This document shows positions 63,869 to 64,000 of a DNA stretch of 64,000 nucleotides, one piece after another. Position numbers and translations under genes: made by a program. Numbering within the stretch: the first letter of the stretch is position 1; every line of letters starts with the position of its first letter. The notes under the pieces are model-generated. The model did no database searches and was not told the DNA's origin. It saw only the letters and a program-made list of their open reading frames with translations. The stretch is taken from assembly GCA_000333855.2 (NCBI GenBank), contig CM007320.1:1380362-1444361 (forward strand), read 5' to 3'. The DNA is from Endotrypanum monterogeii. Taxonomy: Eukaryota; Euglenozoa; Kinetoplastea; Trypanosomatida; Trypanosomatidae.

Positions 63869-64000
63869 ATGCCACCAAAAAAGCGTTCCTCGAGGCGCCT
63901 CACGCTGAATGCCGGTGAGGAGTACACCCTTGTGGGCGATGGTGCCCTGCAAATTACGCTTCAATCGGGCCTTTTGGATGTGGCTGGGGTGATGCTGGAT
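63869..64000 (+). CDS. CLP1-like polynucleotide kinase/cleavage factor, N-terminal fragment
   Basis: Open from the ATG at 63869 (MPPKKRSSRRLTLNAGEEYT) to the window edge, 44 codons. After a basic start it reads LNAGEEYTLVG then LQITLQSGLLDVAGVMLD, which resembles the small N-terminal beta domain of CLP1 (and of GRC3/NOL9), where an AGEE-type turn and a GxxxxxG turn precede the P-loop kinase domain. CLP1 takes part in pre-mRNA 3' end and tRNA processing. The P-loop lies outside the window, so the call is tentative. Acceptor candidates are present upstream (for example TATTCCAG ending at 63830). Confidence 0.5.
   Translation, partial: MPPKKRSSRRLTLNAGEEYTLVGDGALQITLQSGLLDVAGVMLD

Overview
The window is nuclear DNA of a trypanosomatid, most likely Leishmania or a very close relative. 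Long intronless genes lie head to tail on one strand and then, past a single divergent switch, on the other. Intergenic DNA is rich in homopolymers, (TA)n, (CA)n and pyrimidine tracts followed by AG, as expected for trans-splicing. The cysteine synthase and ubiquitin sequences look like the Leishmania versions. From memory, polyubiquitin and cysteine synthase are close together on L. major chromosome 36, so this is probably the equivalent region; no alignment was run.

Left unit (1-42024, minus strand, transcribed leftwards). In order of transcription: NUDIX ADP-sugar pyrophosphatase; a tectonic-family ciliary transition-zone protein; a small predicted mitochondrial protein; a WD40 protein; a J-like protein without HPD; a one-pass membrane protein with an EGF-like ectodomain; a small EF-hand protein; an F-box-like protein with a C-terminal membrane segment; a Cys/His-containing hypothetical; cysteine synthase; a DUF2009/UPF0652 protein; the SRP receptor alpha subunit; a small hypothetical; an NDUFAF6-like complex I assembly factor; a 1187-residue low-complexity hypothetical; a TPR protein; and the 3'-truncated polyubiquitin gene at the edge.

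Switch region (42025-42973). About 950 bp between divergent first genes, holding a C15/A14 homopolymer pair. It is the expected place of RNA polymerase II initiation for both units.

Right unit (42974-64000, plus strand): a LYR-like mitochondrial candidate; a calmodulin-like protein; a two-pass membrane protein kinase carrying PAS, degenerate histidine-kinase-like and receiver-like regions; a Nup155/170-type nucleoporin; a 194-residue hypothetical; about 9 kb without a convincing gene; and the start of a CLP1-like gene at the edge. Genes of one unit are co-transcribed by position, not by pathway, so neighbours need not share a function.

Four copies of a 484-bp SIDER-like retroposon are present (32572-33055, 34801-35284, 38614-39040, 60892-61245). 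The first two are full length, apparently identical and inverted, and they enclose the membrane-protein gene. Two assembly gaps (30112-30355 and 44115-44575) both sit inside (TA)n tracts. The most interesting items are the kinase with two-component-like modules, the inverted repeat pair with the gene between, the gene-free 9 kb, and the composition change around the switch region.
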